DNA of 64,000 nucleotides from Ichthyophis bannanicus (taxonomy: Eukaryota; Chordata; Amphibia; Gymnophiona; Ichthyophiidae): assembly GCA_033557465.1 (NCBI GenBank), contig CM066031.1:1070968444-1071032443 (forward strand), given 5' to 3'. The notes beneath the pieces are model-generated. The model was given only the letters and a program-made list of their open reading frames with translations. It had not been told where the DNA came from and searched no databases. Within the stretch, counting starts at the first letter, position 1. Each line of letters opens with the position of its first letter. Of this stretch, positions 11,471 to 22,800 are shown piece by piece. Position numbers and translations under genes: made by a program.

Positions 11471-11677
11471 AAACACTGTCCGGTAAAAAATCAGCCTTTA
11501 AAAAGCGTTTCTGCAAAGAGCAGTTTTTATACCCAAATGTTTCAGACGGAAGCTCAACTGTCTCAAAACCCACCAGTGCAGGAAGTTTAAACTTATAGAG
11601 CCAATTAGAGCAGTGGGAGGAGGAGCCACCAAGCAGAATCCTCCTCCCTTATCAAAGAGCTAAAAGATGTTAAAAGG

Positions 11678-11976
11678 TTAATATGAAACCGTATGCCAGT
11701 CCACTTGCATGTTCAGACCCATTGGATAAACCGTATTAAGCAAAAAAATCCATTTTTGCTCCAGATTTTGCAAAACTTGGATGCGATCTCCTCCTCGGGG
11801 GTTAGGCGGCACATAATCCAGCACGTGCCACTGAAGCACCTCAAAAGAATGTAGTTTTTTTAGACAATGATCCACCATTGGAGCTGTTAAAGATCTAGTT
11901 CGGAGCCGAGAGGCATGCTCTCCTAATTGTATCTTGAAGGGTCTTGATGTCCGGCCCACATAGTAAAGATCACATG
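11678..11976 (-). CDS. PLE GIY-YIG endonuclease domain, partial
   Basis: The minus-strand frame enters directly from the truncation point as DLYYVGRTSRPFKIQLGEH and runs for about 99 codons to a stop at 11678. The YYVGRT block corresponds to the GIY-YIG signature; R-x-EH-like spacing (FKIQLGEHASRLRT) follows, as in this nuclease family. Downstream are SFEVLQWHVLDYVPPNPRGG and LEQKWIFLLNTVYPMGLN, the latter matching the E-x-x-W-I-x-x-L-x-T pattern that ends PLE proteins. The domain nicks target DNA for priming. The N-terminal RT is absent, and there is no start codon of its own. Confidence 0.78.
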
Positions 11977-12144
11977 TTCTAAATTTAACCAGAAAGCTCT
12001 CTTCTGTGTTTTAAATTTAAACTTAAACTGCTGCTACTAGGCCCAAAGAATTCCCCTCAGGAAAATTCCCAGAAGTATATACTCACAATTGCAGATATCT
12101 CTCCAGAAGTAGCAGTCCCCTTTTCTTGTCCTTCAAGACTGAGG

Positions 12145-13654
12145 ATCACAGAACGCCGAGTGTTACTGCATATAGCGCTGCAAAAGCCCTGCGGTATCTG
12201 TTGGGGGTGTGCACAGCATTTCTCCAGGTGATATTATGGTCAGCCAGCACCACATATGCAGTTATTGCAACCCCTTGAGGTGGCATGTGGTGTACCCGTG
12301 GAGTCTGCCACTTTGGCGCTTACACTACGATATTTACATCTGCAGTAATCACACATTGAAGGCATGCCCACTCTCTGCCCTAAATCCTGCCCATTTAGCA
12401 CTTAAGCCTGTGCTACCATGTGAAATGCACACATCGCTGAAAATCATTGCAATGTCTGCATTTGTCTGATGTTAGCTGCTGCCGCACGCAATCCTCCCAC
12501 CCTAACACTGCGGTAGTAGCTAACATGCTTTAGTAAACATACCCCCATAAGTGAGCATTTTTCAACCTGTTTTGTTTTTCTTTTAGTATTTTTTTTTAAT
12601 TTAAATAAATGAATGGAAACAAAAATGGAAAAATGCAAAAAATTGAAACTAAAAACTGAACATATCTCCATATTATGGGGTAATTTTATAAAAATTCACC
12701 TATATGTCAAGTGCAAGAAGACATCTATTTTAGCTTATTTCATAAAGACACTTGAAGGCACATTTTAGAAAGGCCATGTAGGTGAAATTTAGTACATCCA
12801 GGTCAGTGCGTCCAAAATTTAGTGGGAGGAACAGCAGAGAAAGTGGACACGTATGTTTTGTAAAATTGGCCTATGTCAACATGAAAGATAGACATATCCA
12901 CCATATAATAGGTGAGAAAATAGGGATCTATGGAGTAATGGATCAAACACATGCAGAGTTTTGCCTGATTTCAGACACTTGCATATGTGGGATCTGGACG
13001 TCTGCGATTTTGAGCACAAAGGCATGCCCACGGCACAATTTTAGGATGTGCTCGTGTATATCTCCCTCTTTTCACATCCTGGCATGCCATTTTGCAAACA
13101 GGAACATATATTGACATAGGAACCAGGAGAAGTGCCTTTTTACTTGCTGACATGTTTTGGGGAGGAGTAAAAAATATCAAGGGGAGTGAGGGGGCATTTC
13201 CCTCTTTACCTTACAGTTGTTGGTTTTCTGAAATAAGCACTTTTCAGAGTCCTGTTTGTTCCTTGAAGCAGGTATAGCCATAGATGTCCTTGATGGGGGA
13301 TTCTGGGTCTTGGATACCGCAGGAAGGAGGGATGTTTGTGAGATGTCTCTGTGTATACCACTGATGGTAGATAAATTCTAACTTTGGCTTTTCTCATTTC
13401 CTTTTGCAGAAGCTGGCAAATGTCTGGGAGACGATGAGCACAAGGGATAGGCTGGGAGGAAAGAAGGGGTGGAGAAGGGTTTTAACATGTTTTACGATTA
13501 TATTTAGTAGCTTGACAGGGCCCTAATAACCAACCTGTCCACAGCAACAGAGGGTCAGAGCTTTTATGTGTTTTTACAGCTGTATATATTAGCTTGCCAG
13601 GGCCCTAAAAGCCCATTTTAACTGGTACATAGGGACGGGGGAGGCCAGAGCCTT
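12145..13654. other. Non-coding; MITE-like debris
   Basis: Around 12480-12550 the sequence gcggtagtagctaacatg followed by ctttagtaaacatacccc resembles the end of non-autonomous hAT-type elements. From about 12675 a gggtaattttataaaaatt block also looks like a MITE end. I cannot pair either with a second terminus. A short local duplication (tagcttgacagggccctaa near 13510, tagcttgccagggccctaa near 13590) lies further right. No coding frame is convincing. Confidence 0.35.
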
Positions 13655-14105
13655 AGCTCTGGTGCCTAAACTGAGGGGAGATATGATAGAGGTCAATAAA
13701 TTAATGAATGGAGTGGAACAGGTAAACGTAGATCGATCGTTTACGTCATCAGAATATAAAAAGACTAGAGGACATGCAATGAAGCTACAGGGTAACCTAT
13801 TTAAGACTAATAAGAGAAAATATTTTTTCACTCAACGTGTAATCAAACTCTGGAATTTGTTGCCAGAGGATATAGTGTAGCTAGTTTAAAAAAGGTTTGG
13901 ACAAGTTCCTAGAGGAAAGGTCCATAAACCTTATTAAAAGGGACCCAGGATATCGCTGCTTAACCCAATACAAGCATTGAGGAACCTGTGTCTTTTGGGG
14001 AGACTGCTAGGTACTTATGACCTAGATTGGCCACTGTTGGAAACAGGATACTGGGCTTGATGGACCTTGGTCTGACTCAGTATGGCATATCTTATGTTCT
14101 TATGT
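13655..14105 (+). mobile_element. CR1-B 3' end fragment
   Basis: The segment encodes [21 protein letters not shown] and [19 protein letters not shown], then the family-B 3' UTR with catactgggcttgatggac-type sequence (one-base variants) and the terminal ttatgttcttatg repeats. It is truncated at its 5' side inside the last part of ORF2. The frame is broken after PEDIV. Confidence 0.85.
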
Positions 14106-15480
14106 CACTCCTAATGATGTACCTGCTCAGTGTGTTACCACTGTGGCCATACCCAAAATAAAATTGTTTCCTAAATTGACCTCTGGGAGTCAGCATCACT
14201 TTGTGTGCATGGGAGGTGGACTATAAGGTGGGGTTTCTTTCACAATATGTGATGGCCAAAGCCTTGATAGCAGCACTATCCCTAGTCCATAGTTGCCCAG
14301 AAGGAGCTCAGGGTGACTGGCCAAGCCATAGTGCATGTGCCCAGATGGGGGGGAAACCAGATCAGGCCAAATGCAGCCATGTAAAGGCATGGGCTACATC
14401 TGGCAGTGGCCCACAGTCAATGTTTTGACCTATGGGGCTTATACTACTCTCTGTTCTGAGGACATGAGCTGGCATATCTGACATATTATACCAGCTGGAG
14501 TTGGAGCAAATATGCTGCCATCACAACCCTTGGATCCTGACATGACTCTGAGCATAGGGGTTGCCACCTCCACTGCACCTTCCAACAGTTGATGGAGGAT
14601 ATCTCCCTGCCAGGAGACATAGTGCTGCATGAGAAAGAGTATACACAGATGATTCATGCAGTCAGAGAAGTTCAGCTAAGTAGCTGAATGTCTACAAGGA
14701 CAAATGGCTTGGGCAATGTGTACACATATACACATATATGTACCAGGGTAGCTGTAGCAAGGTAGGGGAGCTGGTGATGTTGCGACCATGTTGCATGTAA
14801 TGATAGCTCCTCCAGGGGCATCTGGGTGGTCATGTGCAACATGAAGAATGTAGGCAAAGAAGTGGGGCACACATTCCATTTGGGATCCTGTTGGTGTAAG
14901 TTGCCTGAGATGGTATAAACATATGGTTGTGGGACCTCAATCACCATGCAGCTGCACTATCACTGCTGTGTTTTCCACTACCACAAATAATCTCACAATA
15001 CTGGGTAGAGGAAGGGGAACATTTTTCTGGGCAGCATCTTGAGGACCAAGGTATAGGCAGATGATGGAGGAGATGTGCATAGCTAGAGGTCAAATATGGC
15101 AATGAACATAAGCTACTGGCAACCACTTGTTTTGGCAAACGTACATTTATTACAGGACGGCAAGCTGGACCAGTGAGTACATATTGCATTTGCATAGTTG
15201 AAAATATTGAATCGGTAAACACTATCTCTCAAAACATGAATCCCCAAGACCCCCCTTCTTTCCTCTCTGCCAGGAGGAGAGGCAGAGTTACGTGTCACCA
15301 GCTATTGTATGACTAGCAGAATGGCGTGTAGTTCTGCCTGCATGCCCTCCATATGGGTCACCAAGAGATCCATGGAGTTCAACATGACCCCAAAGCCCTG
15401 CTCCATCTCATTCTGCAAGCCCATGATCTGACGCAGGACTTCAGGGTGAACTCCATTGAGACCTCATAATTCCTTTATAT
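14106..15480. other. Unclassified, possibly Harbinger-related at its right side
   Basis: Most of this stretch has no assignable coding. Near 15300-15470 the minus strand reads VLRQIMGLQNEMEQGFGVM and SMDLLVTHMEGMQAEL, a coiled-coil segment like the C-terminal end of Harbinger Myb-like proteins (compare 24622-24800), followed by an AATAAA on the minus strand near 15155. The rest (14.2-15.1 kb) has CA/TG-rich short repeats around 14725-14745 and no motif of the transposase that I can see. This is a tentative call. Confidence 0.3.
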
Positions 15481-15559
15481 GTATAGTGGCTGAATATCAC
15501 TATTATCTGTACAGCTGGGCAAAATGTCCTTGCTCTGTTCAGACACTATACAGATAGTG

Positions 15560-16835
15560 CCAGAGTGGTCAGAAAGAATTTTAAACGGTTCTATTCGTAT
15601 TCTCAGCAGATAGGAATCGGACCGCTATCATCAGCCCCATACTTTCAAACTCAAGATGTCCTCCAAGGATCTACACTCTCAGCTCTCCTCTTCAACCTGC
15701 AACCCTTTTGCAATGCCATCTAAGCACATAACATCAAGTACCAAATTTATGCAGATTATATTATGCTGAACATACCACTTGACCTCAACAATCCATCATA
15801 CCACAAACTCCAGCAATGCTTCTCAGACGTCTTATAATGGTTATCTGAAAATCATCTGTCCATAAACCTGAAGAAAACAGAAGCTCTACTCATCACCAGG
15901 AATGCTTCCTTCACCCCCCCCCCCCCCATCACTCTCAACAACACTGAAATTCAAATCAAAATAGAAGTAAAGTATCTGGGAATCACTCTTGATAACCACC
16001 TCATGCTGAAGACTCAAATACTAAATACAGCAAGAGCAATTGACTACAAAACATGTACACTACAACACTCCGCCCTTTCCTTGCCCCATCAGACTCCCAC
16101 TCAGCCCTACAAGCCCTCACAACACCCCACACTGACTACTGCAATTCAATATATCAAGGACTTCCAAAATCAACGCTCCAACCCCTCCAAACAACATTTC
16201 CATTTGGCTGCAAGGACCATCACACAAACATCCGAGTACGAACACATCACTCCCATCCTCAGACACCTCCATTGGCTACCCCTGCATTGCAGGATACTCT
16301 ACAAAATCCTGCTAATGACTCACAAAGCCTTAAACCACGAGTCATCCACCCACCTTTGCTCTCTCATCACACTACAGCAATCATACAGACCATGGAGAGC
16401 CTCCACCATAAACACTCTGACTACCCCCAAGCTATGACAAAAAGCTCCCAACAGGCCCATGCCAGAGCTCTCGAGTTCTATGCCCCATCTATCTGGAACT
16501 CCCTCCCTGCCAACTTAAGAAACACCACAGACCTCCTAACCTTCCACAAACTCCTCAAGACCCACCTCTTCACCCTCCACTTTGCACCCTCCACAAATGA
16601 ACACTAAATGCCTTGCACCCCCCACAAATGAAACTAAATGCTACAAGAATATGTAGACAACTCAGCAATCTGTACATAGTTAACCATTCCAAACTCCCCA
16701 CCCCTTTTTCAATGTACAAAGTTGCTTGTTTCAATGTAAACATTTGCTTGTATAATTTCAGTTCTCTGTAAACCATTATGACCTTTGGAAAAAGCTGTAT
16801 ATAAACACAGCCAAATAAATAAATAAATAATGCCA
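15560..16835 (+). mobile_element. L2-type LINE, 5'-truncated
   Basis: It begins inside the RT just before motif B and ends with a 3' UTR, the tail motif gtaaaccattatgacctt and an (AAATA)n end at about 16815-16830. The coding content is given in the next entry. The left boundary is approximate. A C-run lies at about 15917-15928. Confidence 0.78.
15580..16607 (+). pseudogene. L2-type ORF2, RT C-terminal half (broken)
   Basis: Reading along the plus strand with frame changes: DVLQGSTLSALLFNLQ (motif B, where QGVPQGS is usual), YQIYADYIML (the catalytic YADD reads YADY, so the second Asp is lost), KYLGITLDNHLMLKTQI, TDYCNSIYQGLPKSTLQ, HITPILRHLHWLPLHCRILYK and ALEFYAPSIWNSLPANLR. A stop interrupts FCNAI-AHNI, and a frameshift occurs near 16050. 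The order of blocks is that of L2-clade LINEs. Confidence 0.78.
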
Positions 16836-18425
16836 CTAAACTCTCACAGGTAGGTGACATACATTTAGCAGCCACCACTAAATATATAAGCCCTTGGAAA
16901 ATCCTGCCCTTCCTGTTTATTCCCACTTACCTTTTTGGTGATATGCCCTTGCATGAAAGGTGCATTGGTGCTTATATAATAATTTCTGTCATTATAAGGT
17001 TCATGCATTAAATGGTAATGTATTTAGAAACTATTGTGCTTCTTTGGCCGAATTTGTGTCACCTTCAATCCACTGTGTTATGGCAAATGCTAAAATGACA
17101 TACTCTTAAATTAGACATGATCAATTTTACGAATATAATGTGTATTAACACAGCATGCCAAAAAGCATTTATCACACATTAAAGAGACCAAACTAAATTC
17201 CATAATAATTGCATGAAAGCATACTCTGCTTTGAAATCTATAAGGGGCAGTTTTGGGGAAACTGTGTCAGTGCTGTGAATAGACCAAGGAGAGGTCCGAG
17301 GCCCACAGATTGGAGGATTAGGCAATTAATAGTGACATTGGATTGCTACTTTGTGTAGCCTTCTTCTGGTTTCCTTTTTCTCTTTTCTAAATTTCTTAAT
17401 GTCCTAGCAAAGTTTCAAACATATTTACTGTATTGGACAGATTAGGACACCAATGGCATGCCGAATCCCTTACATAATGGCTAATAAGTTAAATGATGTC
17501 ACATAAGGACATGAAATCTTTTCCAAAAATTTACATTCATCAGGAATCCCTCAAAGATCCTTTGGGAGCTTCCACCTCTTCCTCACTAATTCTGCACTGA
17601 AGTCTGCCTCTTGCTGTATTACCTCAATTGGCAGAAGGAGTGAGTCTGGAAAAAAACCCTCTCATTTTATAATCTGGCCTATAGGTTTTTATTTCATTTT
17701 TGCAGCTTTAGAAATTAAAATTTCATCCATGCATAGAGCTACAGTATAAAGCCCACTTATCAATTTGTGCTAAATATCCTATAGCAATTTTATTTTACTC
17801 AACATTAAACTTAATATAGACTCCTGTTAAACTGAGAATCACAGTGTAATTCTGCAGCAAAGCCATCAGCTTCCTTCAGTTTCGCTCTGCTAAGTCCTTT
17901 CAAACATCAGAAATCAATCTGATACCTGTATATCTACATCAAACTGCAAAGAACCAAGCTTTCTTGCAACATCATCAAGCGGGAGACACATGGGCTGAAA
18001 CGGTGATAACAGAGATTTGTCTCCAAATCAGTCTTTAAGGTGCATGAAACAAGCTAGAATAGTGCTGTCAAAATCTACCAAAGAAAATAAGGAAGCAGGT
18101 ACTTTATAGATTTTTGACTACTAAGGTTTTCCTTTTTCTTTCTTTTTGAGCAAAGGGACACTGCATCTACTCTTTCCTTTTTGTGAAAATGTGTGAGTAG
18201 CATTGCTGTAATGACCAGGAGTCCTGCTTGGTACAAGACCATCCTGTTTTTATTGGTGTAAGAAAAGAAAGTTCAAAACTGGGCCAAAATGGACTGGGGG
18301 TTTCTGATAAATAAGCTCCCCCCAAAAATGGGCCAATGAATATCTATGGGAGAAATAGTTCCACCTTCTGCTACATTGAAACACAGAAACAGAGTTACAG
18401 AATTGCTCCTTTCAAACTGCCTCTC
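16836..18425. other. No recognisable gene or repeat
   Basis: About 1.6 kb without a coding frame of credible composition, without simple repeats and without a terminus that I can name. It could be unique intronic or intergenic DNA, or old repeats beyond recognition by eye. Confidence 0.35.
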
Positions 18426-18660
18426 CATTCTTCTGATCTTATACACACACAGAGCCAATACAGATACACACACACAACACAGGCAGATGCACACGCAACA
18501 CAGACACACACAAAAACACACTTCATAATAAACACATCAACAAAATACACACATAGACTCAAACACATACACATAAACCAAGGACAGACATATAAACATA
18601 CACAGGCACACACACACAAACAAAATAGACAAATAACCATACAAACAAAACATAGATACA
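18426..18660. repeat. Decayed (CA)n-type microsatellite
   Basis: The plus strand is an irregular run of ACAC and ACAA units with scattered interruptions (for example cacacacacacaaacaaaa). Overlapping open frames on both strands are artefacts of this composition. Confidence 0.7.
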
Positions 18661-19140
18661 TTTGTACAGATCACTAGGGCCCTGCAGTTTGTTTCACTGT
18701 GACCTCTGGTGGCTCTACCAGAGAAGTTATATTTAACCTTGCAGTAACCTGCCTGTTCTGGCCTCTGACTCATCCAGCAGAATAGAGTAAGTTAATGCTG
18801 GGAGGGTCCTGGATGTATGATGTGAGCTGGAAGGAGGAGTATAGTTTTGGAGGGAAACTGTAAAGGGTATAAAGCCCCAGTGTTGTTTGCCTTACAACAG
18901 GGCTGTGTGGCTTAATAAGGAGATAGAACAGAAGACTGGTTGTGCAATGAATGTAATTGTTCTTTTTTTAAGGAACAAAAGCTATTCAAGACAAATACAG
19001 TAGGATTGAAGTCATTCTGGTTAACTAGGGAGACAGAGGAGTCCATGGATATTGAGAGAGAATAGGATGACAGAGTGGAGATGCTGGGCTGGGGAGAAAG
19101 CAAAGAGATAATGGACATGCAGAGCCGGCTGGTCTACTAG
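18661..19140. other. Unassigned; contains a TATA-like motif
   Basis: The sequence gggtataaagccccagtg lies near 18868, followed by a stretch resembling a 5' leader. It might belong to an LTR or a promoter of an old element, but I find no second copy in the window and no terminal TG/CA pair that I would defend. Confidence 0.25.
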
Positions 19141-20585
19141 GTGGGCTAGGTGGCCGCTTAGGGTGGCAGATCATATGGTCCAGCACTCATGTCCTGCCGC
19201 TTCTGACCCACCTCTGACAGGAAGTTGCATAAGAAGGGGGGGGGGGGGGGGGTTCAGAAGCACATGGCCTGCCATGGACACCAAAGTGGAAGCACAAAGC
19301 CACTGCTTTTAAACTGTCACTGCCGCCGCTGCCAGCCCCCAGAAGACAGAATTGGTGGTAGCGGCAGCAGTGGAAGGTGGTGGCATGGCTCGGTGTAGGA
19401 GGGCAGCATGGCCGGGGCTCCTGCTTCAGAAAGCAGAAACCCTTGGGATGGCCCTGTGGACATGGCGAGGGGCATAGGGAGAAACACAGAGCAGATGTTG
19501 GAAAGGGGTGGGGAACTAGGGAGATGCACAGAAGAGACAGAAAGAGAGATGAGGAATAGGAGGGCTGTGGTCTAAAAAGAAATACAAATTTGTAAGTAGT
19601 GCAGTAAAAAAAGAGGAAAATTGAGAACTGGTTGGTAAGAAGGAGGCATGAAATCTGGATAGTGAAGCAGAAAAATGAATGGAAAAAAACTGAAAAGAAG
19701 AGATCAGTATTAAAGATAGCCAAAGGAGAGGAAGTGAAGATAGGAGGTGAGAGAAATGGCAAATGGACAGGAGATCTAGCAAAGAGTTAATAGAAGAAGA
19801 GAAAAGCAGAAACCAGAGCCAGACTATGAGGTAGATTTCATATAGGCCAGTTATCTTTGGCGGGACACATTTAAATCGGGCATGGGGTCGATTCCATGCT
19901 AATTCCATATCTTTGGGTATAGGCATGCCTGTATTTCTGGAATCGGCTTGTAGGCATGTCCGGCATGGCACGTCCAATATGCTGTTCAGCCAGCCTGTGC
20001 ACATATTCACAGCGAGAACCATGCATGGGTGCAGAATTGGGCTATGCAGTGAAGTGGAGAAACATGCCCCCGCTGATATTATGGGACACGGGTAAATGCC
20101 GGCATGGTTTTGGATGTCTCCACGCTCACTGTATTCTGGACAGTTGCCCATTTTGGATTGTGCTCATCTCCATGATATACCCATGGACAGCTCTGACTGC
20201 CATGTCTCCTCAGTTAAAACACACATCTCCTAAGCTGCTGTTTTTAGTTGCACTCTAATATTTTAGAAGATAAAGTAAATATTAATATGTTTGCCATGGC
20301 ATATCTTGCATCAAAAATTACTTGGCAATAGAAAAATGCTTAATTTATTCTTGCGTTGGTCATCTCTAAATACACTCTTTAAAATGCTAAGTATGGACCT
20401 TTACAATGTTCACAACAACCTAAACTAACTTTGCAATTCCTCAAAGGATGCATAATATTGCTGAGCCACAAAAGTGTGCTCTTTTATTGTCTATAGCTTT
20501 CTGGCTATAGCATCTGTTTCCCACAAATCTGGGTACTGGCATTTCTCACAGCAGCTCTTTATATGTGGCTACACCTGTCCCATAG
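19141..20585. other. Unassigned; G-run and purine-rich DNA
   Basis: A run of 17 or so G residues lies at about 19237-19252. The segment 19500-19830 is purine-rich on the plus strand, which explains the long minus-strand frames there. At about 19140 a cagagccggctggtctac-like end hints at a decayed hAT MITE. The stretch 19860-20100 is rich in ggcatg and catgcc words, like the Harbinger-related DNA to its right. Confidence 0.3.
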
Positions 20586-21290
20586 AATGTCCACACTCTA
20601 TCTTGGCTTATTTCAGTCTGTAAACATCTGCTATCTGTTGGGCAACCCATGCCTGCCTTCCAACAGTCTGCTTTGTGGCAATGATCCCCTGGTCAGGCCT
20701 GTGTGGGCATGGGAGGAGGGGTCCCTGTGCCATCATACCAGGTAGCCAGCCTCCAGATATCTTACCACTCTCACAGCTTGCATAGATCCTCGACTGGGTA
20801 AAGATGTAGGCCTCGTGGCACAATCTGGGGATTGTTGGCACAACATCAGTCATGTCTCCCAGTGTCTGGCACAGCTGATGTATGGCTGCCCTATTACAGT
20901 GGAACCTGGTCATCTGTACGATCCAGGTACTGATCAGGCATTCATGTCCTCCCTGAATTTCAGATCAGCACACCAGATCCTCCCATGCAACCCTCAAACC
21001 GCATACACACACTCTGATTTGCAGGGAATTGTTAAACACAGGAGAACATTTTCTAAGTCTTGGCCTTATTCCACGTCTCCAGCAGGAATAATGGGCATGT
21101 CTCCAGGAAGGCTGTAAACATACATGGAGCTTTTGAGAATGTGGTATACACCTCTCCGTGGCTGGCCATGTCCCGTTCCTCCTCCTTTGGGACATATGCA
21201 GATATCCTCATTCAGGTGAGATAAATGTGCGTGGGTGTCATATACTGGAATACATTCGTGGATTTTTTGGCACATAAATGCCCCCGGGGC
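20586..21290 (-). pseudogene. Harbinger-type transposase N-terminal fragment (tentative)
   Basis: The minus-strand frame 20608-20913 begins MTRFHCNRAAIHQLCQTLGD, which has the pattern of the helical N-terminal segment of HARBI1-like transposases (RFR/F..-I..LC..L). The DDE catalytic region, seen in the element at 25.0-26.8 kb, is not present here, so this is a deletion derivative or a neighbouring fragment. The downstream part (20608-20800 in minus orientation) is out of family. I did not find terminal inverted repeats. Confidence 0.35.
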
Positions 21291-21421
21291 ACGTCCAAAT
21301 GCTTATTCGTCTTCTGGAATAACCCTATAGCACAATAAGAAACATAAAATGGTCAGATAACAAAGGTAGAAAAAATAATATATTTTTCTACTTAGTGATT
21401 GGAACATGTCAGTATAACTGC

Positions 21422-21590
21422 CAGGGCTGGTGTTAGACATGGCTAAAGCCAAGGAGAGAAATTTAGGAGGGGACTCTCAAAGTCCAATAGCAGGCTGTGT
21501 CATCTGCAGCTTCAGGTAGGCTTGGGACCCTCCCTGGCCTCAGGGTGCAGGACAATTGTCCTGGTTGCATCCTTCCTAATACTGGCCCTG
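21422..21590. mobile_element. hAT-type MITE
   Basis: The element starts CAGGGCTGGTGTTAG and ends with the inverse of CAGGGCCAGTATTAG, giving about 15-bp imperfect terminal inverted repeats of the CAGGGCYGG kind used by many hAT elements. Eight-base flanks ataactgc and acatctac agree at 5 of 8 positions, consistent with a decayed 8-bp target duplication. It has no coding capacity (169 bp). Confidence 0.6.
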
Positions 21591-22067
21591 ACATCTACTG
21601 TCTATATTTTACCACAGTCTATGGGCTAATGCATCTCTTTCTATTTTTCTGGTCTTGCTCTGCATGTAGTGTCTGGCCTTTTGTGGTTTCAGTTTAATTT
21701 TTCTCCACATATTTCTATTTTCAGTTTGAAATCACTTTTTTCCATTTGGTGAGTGTCTGACTGCATTCTGTGTATTTGATCGAGGCTGGTTATTCTCAGG
21801 GCTGGAGCTACCATTAGTGGAACTAGGCAGTCACCTATAGCATTGGTTCTCTGAGGGTGTCCATTGGCATTGCTGTTGTCCCTCTCTGGAACCAACAGTG
21901 GTGGCAATAGTTGCAAACAATTCTACGGAGCTTACCTTCAAGCTCTGGCAATATGGGGCTGTTTGCTTCTGTCCCTATCTGAGTCTCGATGTCGATTTCC
22001 TGTTTGCTTGGAAAGTCAGCATTGGGTTTGGAGAGTGGCAGAAGCAAATAGCCCCCTGGCACCGAAG
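21591..22067. other. No gene; one further hAT-like terminus
   Basis: At 21799 cagggctggagctaccatta has the hAT-type start seen at 21422, but I could not find its partner end. The remaining sequence has no recognisable coding or repeats. Confidence 0.3.
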
Positions 22068-22180
22068 TTTGTTTATTTAACTATTTTTCTGTACTGCTAA
22101 ATCTATGAGTCTAAGCAGTTTACATGGTAAACAACATGGCCAAACAGGACTTTACATAGAACATTATTAGCCCAATTTTC
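22068..22180 (-). repeat. L2-type LINE/SINE 3' tail, reversed and decayed
   Basis: Read on the minus strand it contains accatgtaaactgcttagac, then a stem-like partner and an AAATAAAC end. The arrangement matches the tail at 61400-61490. It is shorter and more diverged than the others. No target duplication was found. Confidence 0.45.
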
Positions 22181-22800
22181 AACAAGATGCTTAGGTCTGC
22201 CATACCCGCAGAAAGTTACCCGTTCAGGAGAAGTGCTTGAATTGTGAGTCATGTTCCTCCAAAATGGGTAAGCAATGGGCTAGAGGCAGGGTGAGGAGTC
22301 AGAGGAGGAGGGGGAGGGAACAGAGGGGGAGCAGGGGATGCAGGAACCACCCTCCAAGCACACCAGGTATGGCAGTGTGGTGCAATACACAGCAAGCAGG
22401 CACCTGGTGGGGGGGGGGGCCAAGAGGAGGAGCTGCACCCCCTGGCTGTGCTCCACAGCACACAACCATGCCCACCCACATCCCTTCCAAGGGGCCATGT
22501 GCCTGCCACATGGCTTGGCATGGGCCAGATGCAACAGGCAGAAGAGCAGAGGTCCACCCTGTGCAGTTGGGGGCCTCCACAGCCATCCCAGTACCCATAG
22601 GCATGCCAAAGCTATGCTGCACCAGGCCTTTCTGTGCCACTATCCCCTCATCCATCTGGTGACTGGACTCTGGCAGCCATGGTGGCAGAGGTGCGGCTCC
22701 TCAAGCAGGAGGTGCGCACCATGGTATGGACCATTGCGGAGCACATGGATGCCCTCATCAATGCTGTAAGAGGGCACAAGCAGGGCCCTCCTGCACCATA
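22181..22800 (+). pseudogene. Fragment of a Harbinger Myb-like protein, C-terminal coiled coil
   Basis: Near 22650-22800 the plus strand reads AAMVAEVRLLKQEVRTM and IAEHMDALINAV, followed by a stop at 22799-22801. This amphipathic helix with spaced Leu, Met and Val resembles the C-terminal dimerisation segment of Harbinger Myb-like partners. Upstream (22240-22640) is GC-rich with long overlapping frames on both strands, none convincing. It probably belongs to the same repeat family as the element that follows. Confidence 0.35.

Larger units (their letters stand above)
11161..11976 (-). mobile_element. Penelope-like element (PLE), 5'-truncated
   Basis: The insert is bounded by an 11-bp target duplication, ttctaaattta, at 11150-11160 and 11977-11987. 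The plus-strand CR1-B copy at about 33240-33252 shows the uninterrupted site. On the minus strand it begins inside a GIY-YIG endonuclease domain and continues into a non-coding part with a hammerhead-like core at 11433-11467, then runs to 11161. PLEs are known to encode RT plus GIY-YIG and to carry hammerhead motifs in pseudo-LTRs. Here the RT is lost by 5' truncation. Confidence 0.8.
7167..12144 (-). mobile_element. CR1-like LINE, family B, minus strand, twice interrupted
   Basis: The 3' end lies at 7167 in 8-base repeats (cataagaa on the plus strand) next to the family's end sequence catactgggtcagacc. Minus-strand coding runs through the RT C-terminus, RT core, ORF2 linker, an internally deleted stretch, the ORF1 N-terminus and a long 5' UTR that can be followed to about 12144. 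The element is split by an L2-type LINE (8364-9251) and a PLE fragment (11161-11976), both with target duplications. Near 10205-10255 the esterase end of ORF1 joins directly to the ORF2 linker, so most of the endonuclease is deleted. The 5' end near 12144 is where homology with the plus-strand copy at 32063 stops. Confidence 0.83.

Noticed and set aside
17978..18010. Hammerhead-like catcaagcggg...ctgaaacgg
   Set aside because: A GAAAC box and short AGC/GCT pairing exist, but the CUGANGA box is missing.
18273..18773. Cysteine-rich and Thr/His-rich open frames on both strands
   Set aside because: They read through a CA/TG microsatellite-like region, so the composition is an artefact.
18661..19140. 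A solo LTR around the TATA-like motif at 18868
   Set aside because: No terminal repeats or target duplication could be defined and there is no second copy in the window.
19187..20151. Long minus-strand frames rich in Ser, Phe and Pro
   Set aside because: They lie in purine-rich (plus strand) low-complexity DNA; no family resemblance and no splice or start context.
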